Source: Vibrio thalassae
GTDB lineage: Bacteria > Pseudomonadota > Gammaproteobacteria > Enterobacterales > Vibrionaceae
Assembly: GCF_900089835.1 (NCBI RefSeq)
Contig: NZ_OANU01000003.1
Coordinates: forward strand, 62,001-126,000
Direction: 5' to 3'
Length of the DNA stretch: 64,000 nucleotides
Of the stretch, positions 20,206 through 29,458 are shown piece after piece; position 1 is the stretch's first letter, and every line of letters starts with the position of its first letter. The notes below the pieces were generated by a model that was given only the letters and a program-made list of their open reading frames with translations, was not told where the DNA came from and searched no databases. The position numbers and the translations under genes are program-made.

Positions 20206-20547
20206 GTGAGTGATGTAGCTATTCCTTTAGATTTTTCAGATGCCGCGGCGACGCGTGTACAGACCCTAATTGCAGAAGAAGAAAATCCACAGCTCAAGCT
20301 TCGTGTTTATATCACTGGTGGCGGTTGTAGTGGTTTCCAATATGGTTTCACCTTTGATGAGAATGTAAACGAAGGTGACACGACTATTGAGAAATGCGGT
20401 GTGACTTTAGTGGTTGACCCAATGAGCCTGCAATATTTGGTTGGCGGTGTGGTTGATTACACTGAAGGACTCGAAGGTTCTCGTTTCTTCGTCAATAACC
20501 CGAATGCAACCACTACGTGTGGTTGTGGCGCATCCTTCAGCGTATAG
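20206..20547 (+). CDS. erpA: Iron-sulfur cluster insertion protein ErpA
   Basis: A-type carrier that delivers [4Fe-4S] clusters to apo-enzymes, including IspG/IspH of isoprenoid synthesis in E. coli. It is 113 residues. The three conserved cysteines are present: one in [11 protein letters not shown] (about residue 41) and two in the C-terminal CGCGASFSV. The start is GTG with AGAGAGG five bases upstream. It stands alone, divergent from hemL and followed by a terminator. Confidence 0.97.
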   Translation: MSDVAIPLDFSDAAATRVQTLIAEEENPQLKLRVYITGGGCSGFQYGFTFDENVNEGDTTIEKCGVTLVVDPMSLQYLVGGVVDYTEGLEGSRFFVNNPNATTTCGCGASFSV

Positions 20548-20552
20548 TGTTT

Positions 20553-20582
20553 AAAAAGGCGAGCCATGAGTTCGCCTTTTTT
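20553..20582 (+). terminator. Terminator of erpA
   Basis: Stem AAAAAGGCGA with TCGCCTTTTT (loop about 9 nt), ending in six T, five bases after the erpA stop. Confidence 0.75.
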
Positions 20583-20683
20583 AGATCCAGTTTTGAACAC
20601 AGTCAAAAATGACCTTCCCAAAGTAGATTAGGAGAGAGGTTTAGTTGTCTATTTTTTAGGCTGAGTAAAGTAGTCTAGTTATT

Positions 20684-20711
20684 GCATTAAACAGAGGATG
20701 TCGTTTAATGC
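20684..20711. promoter_or_regulatory. Perfect inverted repeat upstream of the RND efflux operon
   Basis: GCATTAAAC and GTTTAATGC, nine perfectly matching bases, separated by 10 nt, about 90 bases before the adaptor start. Size and symmetry fit an operator for a dimeric regulator (TetR- or MarR-like sites have this form). No T run follows, so it is not a terminator. No regulator gene is adjacent, so the ligand would be encoded elsewhere. Confidence 0.45.
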
Positions 20712-20799
20712 TTGATTGTTAATAAATTTTTAGACCTAGTTGCCTGAGAGCAACGTATCTAACCGTTAGCGTCAAAAACACAATTATAAGGAAATGATT

Positions 20800-21915
20800 A
20801 TGCCAATCAGTCAATCTGGCAGCTTTTTTTCGAAACGTCCTTGGCTTATTTCTTTGCTCTGTATCGTCATACTTAGTGTTTGGTTAGGCTTAGGCGTGTT
20901 AAAAGCTGAAGAAACCCAGCCCTCTGCACCGTCCGACACTGCTGCGCCTTTAGCTCGCGTGGTGTTTCAAACGTTCCATGCTCAACAAGTTGAGAAGAAA
21001 ATCGACCTTTATGGCCGAACCGCACCCGATCGCACAGCGAAACTCGGGGCTGAAATCGCCGGTAAGATCATTAAGCTGAATGTGCGAAAAGGCGACTCTG
21101 TTAAAGCGGGTCAGTCTATTGCTCAGATTGATCTTGGGGATTTACAGATCCGCTTAGAGCGGGCTCAAGCAATGCTGAATGTGAGACAGCAGGAATTCAA
21201 TGCATCCAAATCCCTCAAGAGTAAAGGGCTTCAAGGTGAAGTAGCTTACTCAACCGCTGCCGCCAACTTAACCGAAGCAAAAGCGATGGTGAGCGCTGCG
21301 AAATTGGCATTGCGCAACACATCAGTCAAAGCGCCGTTTAGCGGCATTGTTGACCATTTATACATTGAGTTGGGTGACTTTGTCTCGGTTGGTGATCCAG
21401 TAGCAACGCTGATTGATCTTGATACCTTGATCATCGAAGCGGACGTCAGTGAAAGACACATTCAGCAATTGGTGACCAGCCAGCCATCACAAATCCGCTT
21501 TATAAGCGGTGATGAAGTAACAGGGAAATTGCGCTACATCTCAAGAGTCTCTTCAGAGTCGACGAATACTTTTCCGATAGAAATTGAAGTGCCGAATCCT
21601 AACCAGCGAATTCCCGCTGGAGTTAGTGCTGAGGTTGAACTGGCGTTAGATGAGCAGTTGGCGATCAAGATTACCCCCGCAATGCTGGCGCTAGATGAAA
21701 GTGGCAATTTAGGCGTGAAAACGCTTCAGGAAAATCGCGTCGCCTTCATACCTATTAAACTTGTTAAAGCCGAGCAAGACGGCGTTTGGTTGACCGGATT
21801 AGGTGAGCAAGTGGACATTATTGTACTGGGACAAGGTTTTGTTCGTGATGGCGACAACGTGGAAGCTATCAGCGTTGAACAAGCCAATCAAATCGCTCAG
21901 CAGCAAGATCAATGA
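20800..21915 (+). CDS. RND efflux periplasmic adaptor (membrane fusion protein)
   Basis: HlyD/AcrA-type adaptor that links an inner membrane RND pump to an outer membrane channel. I chose ATG at 20800 because AAGGA lies seven bases upstream; the frame also opens at 20794, where that site is too close. The 371-residue protein has an N-terminal membrane anchor (about 11-32) and no lipobox. Its lipoyl half-motifs are KLGAEIAGKI and KAPFSGIVDHL, flanking a short alpha-hairpin (about 110-165). A beta-barrel domain follows. The pump gene begins nine bases downstream. No outer membrane factor is encoded here, so TolC from elsewhere is the likely partner. Confidence 0.92.
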   Translation: MPISQSGSFFSKRPWLISLLCIVILSVWLGLGVLKAEETQPSAPSDTAAPLARVVFQTFHAQQVEKKIDLYGRTAPDRTAKLGAEIAGKIIKLNVRKGDSVKAGQSIAQIDLGDLQIRLERAQAMLNVRQQEFNASKSLKSKGLQGEVAYSTAAANLTEAKAMVSAAKLALRNTSVKAPFSGIVDHLYIELGDFVSVGDPVATLIDLDTLIIEADVSERHIQQLVTSQPSQIRFISGDEVTGKLRYISRVSSESTNTFPIEIEVPNPNQRIPAGVSAEVELALDEQLAIKITPAMLALDESGNLGVKTLQENRVAFIPIKLVKAEQDGVWLTGLGEQVDIIVLGQGFVRDGDNVEAISVEQANQIAQQQDQ

Positions 21916-21924
21916 GGAGCCATT

Positions 21925-24900
21925 ATGTTTGCGTTAATTGATGCGGCACTGTCTCGCTCCAGAACAATGTTGAGTTTATTGGTTTTGATTTTGATCGCTG
22001 GTATTGCAACGTATAACTCAATACCGAAAGAATCGAGCCCAGACATTACCATTCCCATTATTTATGTTTCTGTTACCCATCAAGGTATATCACCGAGTGA
22101 CAGTGAAAGACTGTTAGTTCGTCCTCTTGAAAAAGAGATGCGCTCCATAGAAGGAGTAAAAGAGATGACGGCTACCGCTTCTGAAGGTCATGGTTCGGTG
22201 ACGTTGGAGTTCAATGTCGGGGTTGATTTGGCAAAAGCCATGGCTGATGTGAGAGACGCCGTCGACTTAGCAAAACCTAAACTACCTGATGGCAGTGATG
22301 AGCCAACGGTGAATGAGGTGACATTAGCATCTCAGCAGCCCGTCTTATCTGTTGTGCTTTACGGGACGGTTCCTGAACGCACCATTGTCCAACTTGCTCG
22401 TCAATTGCGCGATAAGCTGGAAAGCTATCGTCAAATCCTTGAAGTAGACATTGCTGGTGATCGTGAAGACATCGTTGAAATTGTTGTCGATCCATTATTA
22501 ATGGAGAGTTATGGATTGGATCAGGGTGATATCTACAATTTGATAGCACTCAATAACAAGGTGGTGGCAGCGGGTTTTGTGGATACCGGGTATGGCCGTT
22601 TCTCCGTTAAGGTCCCGTCGGTATTTGATAGCTTGAAAGATGTCTTAGAGTTACCAGTGAAAGTTGATGGCAAACAAGTCATTACTTTTGGCGATGTAGC
22701 GACAGTGCGCCGTGCATTCAGAGATCCTGACAGTTTTGCGCGTTTAGATGGTCGTTCGGCCGTGGTGCTTGATGTGAAAAAGCGTGCCGGTGAGAACATC
22801 ATTGAAACCGTGGACCTTGTTAAAGAAGTATTGCGCCAAGCTCAGATGTTGCCGGAGTGGCCGAACAATCTTCAAGTTAAGTTTACCAAAGACGAATCGA
22901 AAGATGTGAAGATCATGCTCAATGACCTTCAAAATAATATTCTTTCTGCGATCATTCTGGTGGTGATTGTCATCATAGCCATACTAGGCGTTCGTACCGC
23001 CTTGCTAGTTGGGGTATCGATTCCAGGCTCATTTTTGACCGGTTTATTGGTACTGTCGGTGTTTGGTTTGACCGTGAATATCATCGTGCTGTTCTCGTTG
23101 ATAATGGCGGTGGGGATGCTGGTTGACGGTGCCATTGTTGTGACTGAATTTGCGGATCGCCGAATGCAAGAAGGTACCCCACGCAAACAAGCTTATCGTG
23201 ATGCGGCAAGGCGCATGGCTTGGCCAATCACTGCCTCAACAGCAACCACGTTAGCCGCTTTTGCCCCTCTGCTCTTCTGGCCAGATACCACGGGTGAGTT
23301 TATGAAGTTCTTACCTTTGACCCTTATCGCCACTTTGACAGCGTCACTTGTGATGGCGCTGCTGTTTGTCCCGGTAATTGGAGGCTTGATAGGCAAACCA
23401 CAATATGTGTCAGAGAGGCGACAGCAGCAGATGGTCGCACTGCAAAATGGTCAGTTTGACCAAGCAACTGGCATCACTAAGCTCTATTACCATACTTTGG
23501 ATATTGCTCTTGGTCACCCATTGAAAATTCTGCTTCTTGCGATTGTAATGGCGGTGGGAGTCGGTTTTGCCTACAACAAAGCTGGCTTAGGTGCAGAATT
23601 CTTCCCTGAAGTGGATCCTCCTTATTTTAATGTCAAAGTGCGTTCTCATGGCGACTTGTCGATCAATGAGAAAGATGAAGTGATGCGAGTGGTTGAACAG
23701 GTCATGTTGAACCACAAAGAATTCGAGAGTGTTTACACTAAAACCGGTGGTAAAGATGAAATCGGCACGATACAAATTACCCCTATTGACTGGCAAGATC
23801 GTCGTCGAGTAAATGTCATCATTGAGGAGCTTAAACAGACAACGAATCAATTTGCCGGTGTGGAGATTGAATACAAATTCCCAGATGCAGGGCCTCCTGT
23901 AGAGCATGATCTAGAGATTGAACTATCAGCGCGTTTCCCGGAAAAGCTTGATGAAGCCGCTAAAATGATACGTCGATGGGCTGATGGAAATTCGAAGCTG
24001 ACGAATATCAGTGATACCTCAAATAAACCGGGTATTGATTGGCAAATTGATATCAGTCGAGATGACGCTTCACGGTTTGCCGCCGATGCCACTTTGGTGG
24101 GTAATACGGTGCAATTTGTCACTAACGGATTAAAAATAGGCGACTATTTACCAGATGACTCGACAGAAGAGGTAGATATTTTGGTTCGCTTTCCAAGTGA
24201 GAAGCGTGATATTGGCCGATTTGATGAACTTCGTATCAAGACACCAGCAGGATTAGTGCCGATGACCAATTTTGTAGAGATCACACCTCAGCCAAAACAA
24301 GATACGATCAACCGTTTAGATGGCATTCGAATAATTAGTGTTAAAGCCGATATGGCAGAAGGGTATAACCTTGCGGTGGAGCTTCCTCAATTTCAGCAGC
24401 AGTTGAGCCGTCTCGATCTTCCTGCTGGTATCGACTATAGAATTCGTGGTCAAAATGAGGAACAGAAGAACTCTTCTGAATTCCTACAAAGTGCATTTTT
24501 GGTTGCATTGGCGGTGATGGCATTGATTCTGATCACTCAATTTAATAGCTTTTATCAAGCTTTCCTTATTTTGAGTGCGGTCATCTTCTCAACGGTGGGG
24601 GTATTTGCAGGGTTGCTTATTTTCCAGCGACCATTTGGCATTGTGATGTCAGGAATTGGGGTGATTGCTCTGGCTGGGATAGTGGTAAACAATAACATCG
24701 TCTTGATCGATACATACAACCAGTTGCTAAAACGTGGTTTGGATAAACGAGATGCGATATTGCGAACCGGAGTACAACGTTTACGTCCGGTACTCTTGAC
24801 CACGGTAACAACGATATTGGGCCTAATGCCCATGGTGTTGGAGATGAATATCGACATCATTAACCAAAAAATAGAATTTGGTGCTCCTAGTACCCAGTGG

Positions 24901-25074
24901 TGGTCACAATTGGCGACAGCAATTGCTGGTGGTTTAGCGTTTGCCACGGTACTGACCTTAGTCTTAACGCCGTGTTTATTGATGTTAGGGAAACGAGAAC
25001 AGCAGCAATCTAAACCGTCAATGTTTAAGCGCTGGCGTTCCGAAAAAGCCAACGTTGCCGTTAAAGCAGTTTAA
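21925..25074 (+). CDS. RND family efflux transporter, inner membrane subunit
   Basis: A 1049-residue permease of the HAE/AcrB-like superfamily with twelve membrane segments and two large periplasmic loops. The proton-relay region differs from AcrB. TM4 reads LVDGAIVV, with D401 kept but the second Asp (D408 in AcrB) replaced by G402. In TM10 the AcrB lysine K940 is replaced by N922 in GIVVNNNIVLID. The TM11 RLRPVLLTT segment with its Arg and Thr is kept. V. cholerae has several such pumps (VexB, D, F, H, K, M); I cannot say which, if any, is the orthologue. Substrates are unknown. It forms an operon with the preceding adaptor and ends at a terminator. Confidence 0.93.
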   Translation: MFALIDAALSRSRTMLSLLVLILIAGIATYNSIPKESSPDITIPIIYVSVTHQGISPSDSERLLVRPLEKEMRSIEGVKEMTATASEGHGSVTLEFNVGVDLAKAMADVRDAVDLAKPKLPDGSDEPTVNEVTLASQQPVLSVVLYGTVPERTIVQLARQLRDKLESYRQILEVDIAGDREDIVEIVVDPLLMESYGLDQGDIYNLIALNNKVVAAGFVDTGYGRFSVKVPSVFDSLKDVLELPVKVDGKQVITFGDVATVRRAFRDPDSFARLDGRSAVVLDVKKRAGENIIETVDLVKEVLRQAQMLPEWPNNLQVKFTKDESKDVKIMLNDLQNNILSAIILVVIVIIAILGVRTALLVGVSIPGSFLTGLLVLSVFGLTVNIIVLFSLIMAVGMLVDGAIVVTEFADRRMQEGTPRKQAYRDAARRMAWPITASTATTLAAFAPLLFWPDTTGEFMKFLPLTLIATLTASLVMALLFVPVIGGLIGKPQYVSERRQQQMVALQNGQFDQATGITKLYYHTLDIALGHPLKILLLAIVMAVGVGFAYNKAGLGAEFFPEVDPPYFNVKVRSHGDLSINEKDEVMRVVEQVMLNHKEFESVYTKTGGKDEIGTIQITPIDWQDRRRVNVIIEELKQTTNQFAGVEIEYKFPDAGPPVEHDLEIELSARFPEKLDEAAKMIRRWADGNSKLTNISDTSNKPGIDWQIDISRDDASRFAADATLVGNTVQFVTNGLKIGDYLPDDSTEEVDILVRFPSEKRDIGRFDELRIKTPAGLVPMTNFVEITPQPKQDTINRLDGIRIISVKADMAEGYNLAVELPQFQQQLSRLDLPAGIDYRIRGQNEEQKNSSEFLQSAFLVALAVMALILITQFNSFYQAFLILSAVIFSTVGVFAGLLIFQRPFGIVMSGIGVIALAGIVVNNNIVLIDTYNQLLKRGLDKRDAILRTGVQRLRPVLLTTVTTILGLMPMVLEMNIDIINQKIEFGAPSTQWWSQLATAIAGGLAFATVLTLVLTPCLLMLGKREQQQSKPSMFKRWRSEKANVAVKAV

Positions 25075-25084
25075 GTGTCTAAAA

Positions 25085-25108
25085 GCGCCTCCATTTGGAG
25101 GCTTTTTT
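25085..25108 (+). terminator. Terminator of the RND operon
   Basis: Stem GCCTCC/GGAGGC with an ATTT loop, followed by six T, about 10 bases after the permease stop. Confidence 0.8.
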
Positions 25109-25468
25109 GGGCTTGGTGGATATTCATAGCTAAGCCGTTGATTGGGTCTTTAGCTATTGCGCGAAAGAATTTTACACTAAATTTCCTTTCCTTGTTGCGT
25201 TAATCGTTTGATTATGCTCTCTACTCTGTGACAAATATTTGTTGGATGAGGAAATTTAAGACGAGTGTGTTTTTTGGGAGCTTGATAGGGTTAGATCTTG
25301 TGCTAATAAAGAGTTACAGTTGTTGCGTAAACGAATAGCTTGTTATGACAAGCTAGGCGTGACATAGCCGAAAGTGAGTGATTTCGATTTAGGCTACGAA
25401 TAAGACCTAACTATGTAATGCCAGCTCAGCAATAACCAAATTGCTGAGATCACTGGTAAGGAGATAAT
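25109..25468 (+). promoter_or_regulatory. ilvIH upstream region: promoter candidate and two leader hairpins
   Basis: This 360-bp gap has no convincing ORF. TTGATA (25282-25287), a 16-bp spacer and an extended -10 TGC-TAATAA (25301-25309) form a plausible promoter. The resulting leader of about 150 nt contains two perfect inverted repeats: TAGCTTGT/ACAAGCTA with a 4-nt loop (25336-25355), and CTCAGCAA/TTGCTGAG with an 8-nt loop (25425-25448). The second ends nine bases before the ribosome binding site TAAGGAG. Neither is followed by a T run. In E. coli this operon is controlled by Lrp; the A/T-rich upstream part could hold Lrp sites, but I cannot define them. Confidence 0.4.
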
Positions 25469-27205
25469 ATGGCAGATTCAACCCCAGAAATGCTATCTGG
25501 TGCAGAGATGATCGTACAATCTTTGATTGACGAAGGTGTTCAACAAATCTTTGGCTACCCAGGTGGTTCCGTTCTTGATATCTACGATGCGCTGCATGAA
25601 AAGCGTGAAAGTATTCAACATGTCCTAGTTCGTCACGAACAAGCTGCGACTCATATGGCAGATGGCTACGCACGTGCAACCGGTAAACCGGGTGTGGTGT
25701 TAGTGTGTTCTGGCCCAGGTGCGACGAATACCATAACCGGTATTGCAACCGCATACATGGACTCAATCCCTATGGTTGTTATCTCTGGTAACGTACCAAA
25801 CAACCTGATTGGTAATGACGCCTTTCAAGAGTGTGACATGGTGGGCGTATCTCGTCCGGTGGTGAAACACAGCTTCTTAGTACAACGGGCTGAAGATGTA
25901 CCTGAAACATTAAAGAAAGCGTTCTATATCGCCTCTACGGGTCGTCCAGGTCCAGTGGTTGTTGATGTTCCCAAAGATGTGATGAATCCGCAAATTAAGT
26001 TTCCTTACGAGTATCCGGAAACGATCAAAATGCGTTCTTACAACCCGACAATGACGGGCCATAAAGGACAAATCAAAAAAGCACTTAAAGCGATCCTAGA
26101 AGCGAAAAAACCGGTTCTGTATGTTGGTGGCGGTGCAGTGATGTCAGAAGCTGATCAGCATATTGTTAAGCTTGCAGAAACGCTTAACCTACCGGTTGTT
26201 AGCACGCTAATGGGGCTAGGGGCATTCCCAGGTACTCATAAAAACTCGCTTGGCATGCTTGGTATGCATGGTACTTACGAAGCAAACTTAGCGATGCACA
26301 AGGCTGACCTTATTTTTGGTGTAGGTGTCCGTTTTGATGACCGTACTACCAATAACCTCGACAAATATTGCCCTGATGCCAAAGTTGTTCACATCGATAT
26401 CGACCCATCATCGATTTCTAAAAACGTTCGTGCAGATCTGCCGATTGTAGGCTCTGCGGAGGTGGTGCTTGAGACCATGCTGAGATTGTTAGTGGAGCAA
26501 GGCGGAACGAATGATGAAGCCGCACTTAATGCTTGGTGGGATGACATCGCTGGGTGGCGAGCGCGTAACTGTTTAGGTTATGAAACCTCCGAAGAGCGCA
26601 TCAAGCCACAACAAGTTATCGAAGTGCTGCACAAACTGACGGGTGGTGATGCGTATGTTGCATCGGATGTGGGCCAGCACCAAATGTTTGCTGCACTTTA
26701 CTACCCATTCAACAAGCCTCGCCGTTGGATAAACTCTGGTGGTCTAGGGACGATGGGCTTTGGCTTCCCTGCTGCCATGGGCGTGAAATTTGCCCATCCA
26801 GACGAGGAAGTAGTGTGTGTCACAGGTGATGGCAGTATTCAAATGAATATTCAAGAGCTGTCAACGGCGATGCAATACGATGTGCCCGTTAAGATCATTA
26901 ACCTCAATAACCGTTTCTTAGGAATGGTGAAACAGTGGCAAGACATGATTTATCAGGGTCGTCACTCCAACTCATATATGGACTCTGTTCCAGATTTTGC
27001 TGCGATTGCCGAAGCTTATGGCCATGTTGGGATTCGAATCTCCAACCCAAGCGAGCTTGAATCTGGTTTAAAGAAAGCGCTAGAAATGAAAGATCGCTTA
27101 GTGTTTGTCGACATCAATGTTGACGAAACAGAACATGTTTACCCAATGCAAATTAAAGGGGAAGGCATGGATAAAATGTGGCTAAGCAAAACGGAGAGAA
27201 CATAA
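25469..27205 (+). CDS. ilvI: Acetolactate synthase III, large catalytic subunit
   Basis: ThDP- and FAD-dependent enzyme condensing two pyruvates (valine/leucine) or pyruvate with 2-oxobutyrate (isoleucine). It is 578 residues with the three-domain layout. The ThDP glutamate is in [20 protein letters not shown] (about residue 55), FAD/central-domain segments follow, and the ThDP/metal motif [12 protein letters not shown]...[12 protein letters not shown] lies near 450-490. The start ATG has TAAGGAG five bases upstream. The small subunit gene starts one base after its stop. Assignment to the IlvI isozyme rests on end-to-end similarity to E. coli IlvI and the paired ilvH. Confidence 0.95.
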   Translation: MADSTPEMLSGAEMIVQSLIDEGVQQIFGYPGGSVLDIYDALHEKRESIQHVLVRHEQAATHMADGYARATGKPGVVLVCSGPGATNTITGIATAYMDSIPMVVISGNVPNNLIGNDAFQECDMVGVSRPVVKHSFLVQRAEDVPETLKKAFYIASTGRPGPVVVDVPKDVMNPQIKFPYEYPETIKMRSYNPTMTGHKGQIKKALKAILEAKKPVLYVGGGAVMSEADQHIVKLAETLNLPVVSTLMGLGAFPGTHKNSLGMLGMHGTYEANLAMHKADLIFGVGVRFDDRTTNNLDKYCPDAKVVHIDIDPSSISKNVRADLPIVGSAEVVLETMLRLLVEQGGTNDEAALNAWWDDIAGWRARNCLGYETSEERIKPQQVIEVLHKLTGGDAYVASDVGQHQMFAALYYPFNKPRRWINSGGLGTMGFGFPAAMGVKFAHPDEEVVCVTGDGSIQMNIQELSTAMQYDVPVKIINLNNRFLGMVKQWQDMIYQGRHSNSYMDSVPDFAAIAEAYGHVGIRISNPSELESGLKKALEMKDRLVFVDINVDETEHVYPMQIKGEGMDKMWLSKTERT

Positions 27206-27206
27206 T

Positions 27207-27701
27207 ATGAGACATATCATTTCACTACTAATGGAAAACCAGCCGGGTGCACTTTCTCGAGTGGTAGGGTTGTTCTCTCAGCGTGGTTATAACATCGAGT
27301 CACTCAACGTGTCGCCAACGGATGATGAAACTCTATCTCGTCTCAATATCACCACTGAGTCGGATGAGATGGAGCTTGAGCAAATTCAAAAACAGCTTCA
27401 CAAACTGATTGATGTTTTGAAGGTTCAAGAAGTCACTGAGTTTGATCATATTGAGCGAGAGCTGATGATGGTGAAAGTAAAAGCCAGTGGTTTCGCGCGC
27501 GCTGAAGTAAAACGCACTGCGGATATCTTCCGAGGTCAGATTGTCGATGTGACGGCGTCTCAATATACGGTGCAGCTTGCTGGTACTTCTGAGAAGTTGG
27601 ATGCGTTCGTTTCCGCTTTATCTGAAGTGACCGACGTGGTGGAAGTGGCGCGAAGTGGTATTGTGGGTATTGCGCGTGGTGAGCGAGCACTAAAGCCGTA
27701 A
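27207..27701 (+). CDS. ilvH: Acetolactate synthase III, small regulatory subunit
   Basis: Regulatory partner of IlvI that raises activity and confers feedback inhibition by valine. It is 164 residues: an N-terminal ACT domain beginning MRHIISLLMENQPGALSRV, with the GLFSQRGYNIESL loop, and the C-terminal regulatory domain from about residue 80. Length and sequence match E. coli IlvH. A bidirectional terminator follows. Confidence 0.96.
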   Translation: MRHIISLLMENQPGALSRVVGLFSQRGYNIESLNVSPTDDETLSRLNITTESDEMELEQIQKQLHKLIDVLKVQEVTEFDHIERELMMVKVKASGFARAEVKRTADIFRGQIVDVTASQYTVQLAGTSEKLDAFVSALSEVTDVVEVARSGIVGIARGERALKP

Positions 27702-27723
27702 GGTTATAAGCAACACTGATATT

Positions 27724-27752
27724 AAAAAAGCGAGCGTTAAGCTCGCTTTTTA
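27724..27752. terminator. Bidirectional terminator between ilvH and dolP
   Basis: Stem AAAAGCGAGC/GCTCGCTTTT with a GTTAA loop, with A and T runs on both sides. It lies between convergent genes. Confidence 0.8.
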
Positions 27753-27766
27753 CGTTTCAGAGGGCA

Positions 27767-28471
27767 TTAACCTTCTATTTCATGAAAAGGTGCTGGCTCT
27801 TCAATAATTGGTCTCATTTCTTCTTCAGGTTCAGCATTTTTAACCGGAGCTTCGGGTTGTTTGGTTTCCTCAACCGGAGCGTCGGTATTGAGTTTGTCTT
27901 GCTGCTCACTAAATTGGAAAGCACGAATAACCTGTTTTACTCCTGAGACGTTGCGAGCGATTTCAGTGGCGACGTCCGCGTGTTCTTTAGAGACATAACC
28001 GAGCAAGAACACTTCTTTATCTTCAGTGATAACCTTTACTTTGACACCGTTTAGACGCTCATCAGTAAGTAACGCAGACTTAACCTTAGTGGTTAACCAG
28101 CTATCGTTACTAACACTAGTGAAACTGATAGGCTCTTTAATTCGAATTTGATTGTAAACTCGTTTTACGCCATTTAAACCTTCCACTTGTGCTTCGAGTT
28201 GGTTGCTTAGTGCTTGGGTTTTAGATTGCCCCATGAGAACCACTGTGCCGCGTTGAGAGCTCGCTACGACACGAACTTGACCCACATAGGGTGCTTTATT
28301 ACTCATGCCGGCTACTTCGGACTCTAGTGAGTTATCGTTCCATATTTCTTTGGTGGTTCGAGTATCGGTGACCAAATTAACAGTGGTGGCCGCACCAGCA
28401 ACAAACAAACCAGCACACCCAGACAAGATGGTGCTCGCCAGCAGCAACGTCAGAACTTTGTACGTCTTCAT
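27767..28471 (-). CDS. dolP: Outer membrane lipoprotein DolP (dual BON domains), with an acidic C-terminal tail
   Basis: Lipoprotein that in E. coli (YraP/DolP) binds anionic phospholipid, concentrates at the division site and supports outer membrane integrity. I chose ATG at 28471, giving a signal peptide with lipobox ILSGC (lipidated C19); the thirteen upstream codons in frame overlap diaA. Two BON domains follow (about 45-113 and 120-190). The tail (191-234) is rich in P and E and ends FHEIEG. E. coli DolP is about 191 residues and lacks such a tail. It starts four bases after the diaA stop and is the last gene of the lpoA-yraN-diaA-dolP run. Confidence 0.93.
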   Translation of the reverse strand: MKTYKVLTLLLASTILSGCAGLFVAGAATTVNLVTDTRTTKEIWNDNSLESEVAGMSNKAPYVGQVRVVASSQRGTVVLMGQSKTQALSNQLEAQVEGLNGVKRVYNQIRIKEPISFTSVSNDSWLTTKVKSALLTDERLNGVKVKVITEDKEVFLLGYVSKEHADVATEIARNVSGVKQVIRAFQFSEQQDKLNTDAPVEETKQPEAPVKNAEPEEEMRPIIEEPAPFHEIEG

Positions 28472-28475
28472 GGCA

Positions 28476-29066
28476 TTACTCTTCGTGCGAAGGGAACAGA
28501 ACTTGATCAATAAGATCGCATAAGCAGTGCAGGGTTACCATATGCACCTCATGTATGCGCGCCGTTCTGTGAGATGGGATCCGAATTTCAACATCGTTCT
28601 CACCTAACAGCCCAGCCATCTCGCCACCGTCTTTACCGGTGAAAGCAATAATGGTCATATCTCGTGTCACCGCAGCTTCCATCGCTTTGATAACGTTTTT
28701 GCTATTACCGCTGGTAGAGATCGCCAGTAGAATGTCACCCGCCTGACCAAAGGCTCGAACTTGCTTTGCGAAGATATCCTCAAAGTTGTAGTCGTTCGCG
28801 ACTGCCGTCATGGTGGTGCTATCGGCAGTCAATGTCATCGCAGGTAGGCTAGGACGCTCGGTCTCGAAACGGTTGAGTAAACAAGAGACAAATTGCTGAG
28901 CATTGGAAGCAGAACCACCATTACCGCAGCAAAGTATTCTGTGTCCATTAAGTAGCGTCGCTACCATAGCTTGTGCCGCATGAGTAATAACGTCAGGAAG
29001 TGCTTCTGCCGCTGCAATTTGAATTTGAATACTTTCAGTGAAACTTTCTTTAATGCTATCGCGCAT
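28476..29066 (-). CDS. diaA: DnaA initiator-associating protein DiaA
   Basis: SIS-domain protein that binds DnaA as a tetramer and promotes timely initiation at oriC in E. coli. It is 196 residues, the family length. The phosphosugar-binding fold shows [14 protein letters not shown] (about 47-60) and [13 protein letters not shown] (about 118-130). It resembles GmhA, the heptose isomerase, so paralogy is the main alternative. Its position between yraN and dolP, as in E. coli, settles it as DiaA. Spacing to both neighbours is only a few bases, so the genes are cotranscribed. Confidence 0.94.
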   Translation of the reverse strand: MRDSIKESFTESIQIQIAAAEALPDVITHAAQAMVATLLNGHRILCCGNGGSASNAQQFVSCLLNRFETERPSLPAMTLTADSTTMTAVANDYNFEDIFAKQVRAFGQAGDILLAISTSGNSKNVIKAMEAAVTRDMTIIAFTGKDGGEMAGLLGENDVEIRIPSHRTARIHEVHMVTLHCLCDLIDQVLFPSHEE

Positions 29067-29068
29067 GG

Positions 29069-29458
29069 TTATCCTTGAGTGATCGCGTTCTTTATCCAGT
29101 TAATGTCATTGCCTTGCTGATGAATGGCAACCACATCGAATCGAAAATCAGTATCGTAGGGCGATAAGCCGTTTTGCAGCAACCAGAGTGTGGCTGCTTT
29201 TTGTAGCTTTCGAGCTTTAGAGGGCGTGACCATCTCTTGAGCTAAGCCATACTGAGTGCTTTGCCGATACTTTACCTCGACGAAGACAAGAGTGGAACCG
29301 TCTTGCATGACAAGGTCCAGTTCGCCACATTTGGCGGTATAATTCTCCGCTAAGGCTACTAGGCCTTGTCGGCCCAAATAGTCCTTAGCGAGAGTTTCGT
29401 AGTTTTTGCCAACCGCTCTCTTATTGACTGACCGGTTGTTCCAAGGCAGCAGTGCCAT
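29069..29458 (-). CDS. yraN: YraN family protein (UPF0102)
   Basis: Small endonuclease-like fold protein of unknown function. The core [21 protein letters not shown] matches the restriction-endonuclease-like D-ExK pattern. I chose ATG at 29458 because GGAAG lies nine bases upstream; ATG at 29467, three codons earlier, has it directly adjacent. About 129 residues, against 131 in E. coli. The start lies inside the 3' end of lpoA (38-nt overlap) and the stop is two bases before diaA, so expression is probably coupled. Confidence 0.9.
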   Translation of the reverse strand: MALLPWNNRSVNKRAVGKNYETLAKDYLGRQGLVALAENYTAKCGELDLVMQDGSTLVFVEVKYRQSTQYGLAQEMVTPSKARKLQKAATLWLLQNGLSPYDTDFRFDVVAIHQQGNDINWIKNAITQG

